A stretch of DNA of 7,537 bases from Actinomycetes bacterium (GTDB taxonomy: Bacteria > Actinomycetota > Actinomycetes > Streptosporangiales > Streptosporangiaceae): NCBI GenBank assembly GCA_023425615.1, contig JAFACJ010000594.1:1-7537 (forward strand), in the 5' to 3' direction. The position numbers and the translations under genes were made by a program. Below, piece after piece: positions 6,006 to 7,537 of the stretch. Below the pieces are notes generated by a model. It made no database searches. It was not told the origin of the DNA and was given only the letters and a program-made list of their open reading frames with translations. How positions within the stretch are numbered: position 1 is the stretch's first letter; every line of letters starts with the position of its first letter.

Positions 6006-6731
6006 CTATGGAAGTGCGTAAACCGCCTCCAGCTCGTGGAGCTCGCCCGGCATGACCAGCTCTATCACCAGCAACGGCCGCTCGGAGCCGTCAGCGAGGT
6101 AACTGTTCGTGAGTACCAGTACCGGTGCCGCCGGAGCGATTTTCAGCAACCGCGCCTCCTCCTCGGTGGGTAGCCGGGCCGCCGTACGTTCTCGCACCAT
6201 CGCGAGCGTCACCAGCTTGAAAGCCGCCAAGTCCTGGCGGATACCCACCAGCAGTGGCGCGCTCCCCTCCAAGTTCGTGCCCTGGGCCAAGTCGACCGGT
6301 ATCCACAACGACGCAAGCTCCGAGGGTTCCCCACCGCGCTCTACCAGCCACCGCCGGAACACCAGCTCCGATCCCGGCTCCACACCCAGATGACGAGCGA
6401 TGTGCGAGGACGCCCCAGTCCTGCCCACCTCCAGGAGCCGCGTTCCTTCCACGGCTTCCGGACGGTCCAGCATCATCAAGGCCGGCCTCTTGTCCTGGCC
6501 GCCGACAACGGGCACGCCTTTGACGAAGCTGCCCCGCCCGTGCTCGCGATGGATCCATCCGTCCTTCTGCAAGAGCTGCAAGGCCCGCACCACTGTGGTA
6601 CGACCCACGGCGAACTGCTTCACCAATTGGGTCTCCGAAGGAAGCATGTCCCCCGACCGGTAGGTCCCATCCGTGATCCACTTCTGGACCCCGGCGACGA
6701 CCCGCGCATACTTCGGAGGCTCGAACTCCAT
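6006..6731 (-). CDS. GntR/HutC-family repressor, KorSA-like
   Basis: This 241-aa transcription regulator has an N-terminal GntR winged helix (about 7-71: SGDMLPSETQLVKQF, GRTTVVRALQLL, then HREHGRGSFV). It also has a C-terminal UTRA ligand-binding domain (about 95-237), the HutC subfamily arrangement. KorSA of pSAM2 belongs to this family and represses pra and its own gene, keeping the element integrated and silent. The location directly upstream of a Pra-like gene supports the same role here. The start is ATG at 6731, with GAGGG a few bases upstream. Inverted repeats flank the gene on both sides. The UTRA domain implies a small-molecule or metabolic inducer, unknown. Family confidence is high; the KorSA role is inferred. 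Confidence 0.88.
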   Translation of the reverse strand: MEFEPPKYARVVAGVQKWITDGTYRSGDMLPSETQLVKQFAVGRTTVVRALQLLQKDGWIHREHGRGSFVKGVPVVGGQDKRPALMMLDRPEAVEGTRLLEVGRTGASSHIARHLGVEPGSELVFRRWLVERGGEPSELASLWIPVDLAQGTNLEGSAPLLVGIRQDLAAFKLVTLAMVRERTAARLPTEEEARLLKIAPAAPVLVLTNSYLADGSERPLLVIELVMPGELHELEAVYALP

Positions 6732-6741
6732 GACACCCTCA

Positions 6742-6758
6742 ACTCATCTAGACCAGAT
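6742..6758. promoter_or_regulatory. CTAG-centred operator upstream of gntR
   Basis: The imperfect inverted repeat ACTCATCTAGACCAGAT is centred on TCTAGA, 11 bases upstream of the gntR start codon. It matches 13 of 16 positions of the DasR-box consensus A(G/C)TGGTCTAGACCA(G/C)T; DasR is a HutC-type GntR regulator. It is most simply the autoregulatory operator of the neighbouring GntR protein. A weak minus-strand -10 (TTATCT, about 6756-6761) overlaps it, so binding would block transcription. Operator identity is inferred from family preference and position. Confidence 0.5.
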
Positions 6759-6817
6759 AACCGCACAAGCGCTCAATCGATCAGCTATCACTCTGGCATA
6801 GCTCGAACGAGAAGTCC

Positions 6818-7033
6818 CTAGCCAGCCCGCATTTGACCGCCCTTGACCCGCCTGTTCGCGATCACGCCCAGCTGTTCCCGCGCCCGCTCCACCCGCCGGT
6901 GAGCAAACCATTGTTCTTGCGATGACACGTGCCCCGGCTCGGTCCATGGCCCGTACACGTTGATGATCGCTTGCCAGAAAGCCGCCAGCACCTCCCAATC
7001 ATCGGGATGCCAGCGCTTACTCAGCTCTTCCAT
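6818..7033 (-). CDS. Small hypothetical protein
   Basis: This 71-aa protein of unrecognised family is rich in tryptophan for its size. It starts MEELSKRWHPDDWEVLAAFW, has a middle segment INVYGPWTEPG, and ends in a basic helix (RRVERAREQLGVIANRRVKG). No membrane segment or signal peptide is seen. ATG at 7033 is chosen because it overlaps the end of the upstream gene by 13 bases and has a G-rich ribosome-binding stretch before it; an in-frame start at 7084 would run deep into that gene. The last gene before the gntR promoter, it probably belongs with the two genes upstream. The basic C-terminus could bind nucleic acid, which is a guess. Confidence 0.55.
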   Translation of the reverse strand: MEELSKRWHPDDWEVLAAFWQAIINVYGPWTEPGHVSSQEQWFAHRRVERAREQLGVIANRRVKGGQMRAG

Positions 7034-7338
7034 CGCCGCCCCCGAAACGAGGCGATCACAGCTTCCAAAGTCCCATGGATACATGCCGCCGCCCCAGGCA
7101 CGCCATCAGATGGGATCGACAGCTCGCTCCCGTAGATGTGAAACCACGGCACTCCGCCCTCAGGGGCCGACTCCTGGAGAACGCACAGCCCGGTCACCGA
7201 CAGGTCCGGATGCCAGACCTTCAGCACCGCGGCTTGCTCAGAGATGCGCTCCTCGACTCGCAGGCCCCTCATGCGCAGTGCTTCAGCCAGCGCTCTCAAC
7301 TGCGCCGATATCCCAGCGGACAACTCAGGCCCGTTCAT
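7021..7338 (-). CDS. Hypothetical protein
   Basis: This 105-aa soluble protein is not one I recognise. An N-terminal helix (about 8-30, ISAQLRALAEALRMRGLRVE) is followed by alternating strands (AAVLKVWHPDL, GLCVL, VPWFHIYGSEL) and a C-terminal helix ending in basic RGRRWKS. This looks like a compact alpha/beta fold. ATG at 7338 overlaps the upstream gene end by 14 bases; an earlier in-frame start at 7365 is less likely. The codons include several A- or T-ending ones (ATA, AGA, TCT, ACT), more than in tra or rep, which fits accessory DNA of different origin. It shares the overlapping arrangement of its neighbours, so the three small genes probably form one transcript. Confidence 0.6.
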   Translation of the reverse strand: MNGPELSAGISAQLRALAEALRMRGLRVEERISEQAAVLKVWHPDLSVTGLCVLQESAPEGGVPWFHIYGSELSIPSDGVPGAAACIHGTLEAVIASFRGRRWKS

Positions 7339-7537
7339 CGTGGGTCTCTGATCCGCTGACCGCATCGAGCTTGGTGACGAACGACAGCAACGCGTCTGCT
7401 GCCGCCTCGACCCCTTTCAGCGGACACACCCGGTCGACCGGTCGCCAGGCAAACTCGCCCAGGTCCGTTATGAACACATTGATCACGCTGCCTGCCGCCG
7501 ACGTCAACACCAGCCGAGGCACCGCGTCCCGCAGTTG
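7325..7537 (-). CDS. Hypothetical protein, 5' end outside the window
   Basis: The final 70 residues of a gene that enters from beyond the window end. The frame is open to the last base (QLRDA before a possible GTG start at 7522), so the true start may lie outside. The visible part includes a hydrophobic strand-like segment (SAAGSVINVFITDLGEFAW), then PVDRVCPLKG, then an alanine-rich helix (VEAAADALLSFVTKLDAV). No family is recognised. It overlaps the next gene by 14 bases, indicating translational coupling. Confidence 0.55.
   Translation of the reverse strand, partial: QLRDAVPRLVLTSAAGSVINVFITDLGEFAWRPVDRVCPLKGVEAAADALLSFVTKLDAVSGSETHDERA

Larger units (their letters stand above)
644..7537. 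mobile_element. AICE of pSAM2 type, one end (partial)
   Basis: The gene set defines an actinomycete integrative and conjugative element: tyrosine integrase, excisionase, RepSA-like rolling-circle initiator, FtsK-type Tra translocase, Pra-like activator and KorSA-like GntR regulator. All lie on one strand in one block. There is no relaxase or type IV secretion gene, as expected for AICEs, which transfer double-stranded DNA through a single translocase. The left boundary is put at the rnpB end because int abuts it. The right boundary lies beyond the window; the last gene is cut by the window end and no second att copy is visible. Spread genes and cargo are not identifiable in the visible part. 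Confidence 0.85.

Noticed and set aside
7300..7537. Second att copy (repeat of the rnpB 3' end) near the window end
   Set aside because: No stretch resembling ggcttacaggccgactcg was found outside rnpB by eye. The far end of the element is evidently outside the window.
1..7537. CRISPR array, tRNA genes or insertion sequences
   Set aside because: No regularly spaced repeats, tRNA-like cloverleaf or transposase motifs were seen on either strand.

Overview
The window is high-GC DNA with Streptomyces-type gene style: GTG starts, TAGRRT-like -10 boxes and gene ends overlapping by 1-4 bases. It reads as the junction between a Streptomyces-like chromosome and one end of an integrated actinomycete integrative and conjugative element (AICE) of the pSAM2 type. 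Organism and element class are inferred from gene content and order; no database search was possible.

Chromosomal side (1 to about 643, + strand): the last codons of an upstream gene, an intrinsic terminator, a very pyrimidine-rich spacer that could form a G-quadruplex on the minus strand, a -10 box, and a complete bacterial type A RNase P RNA gene (rnpB). A 10-bp P1 helix pairs the two ends of rnpB (269-278 with 634-643).

Element side (from about 644 to beyond the window end, all genes on the minus strand). Read in the direction of transcription, a compact operon runs toward rnpB: a Pra-like activator, an 85-aa protein of unknown function, an FtsK/SpoIIIE-type DNA translocase (Tra), a RepSA-like rolling-circle initiator, a small excisionase and a tyrosine integrase. 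Nearly all junctions overlap by 1-4 bases, so translation is probably coupled. The exception is a 45-82 base gap with a hairpin just before tra. Upstream of the operon is a GntR/HutC-type regulator resembling KorSA. CTAG-centred inverted repeats lie on both sides of it, which fits a repressor controlling itself and the pra-led operon. Further upstream are three small overlapping genes of unknown function; the last runs off the window.

The integrase stop codon lies 31 bases from the 3' end of rnpB, facing it. This suggests that the attachment site is the 3' end of rnpB rather than the usual tRNA gene, and that integration keeps the RNA intact. The second attachment site is not in the window. 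Working model: the GntR protein keeps the operon silent. On derepression, the Pra-like protein activates it, Int and Xis excise the element, Rep replicates the circle, and Tra moves double-stranded DNA to a recipient. No relaxase, spread (Spd) or cargo gene is identifiable here.
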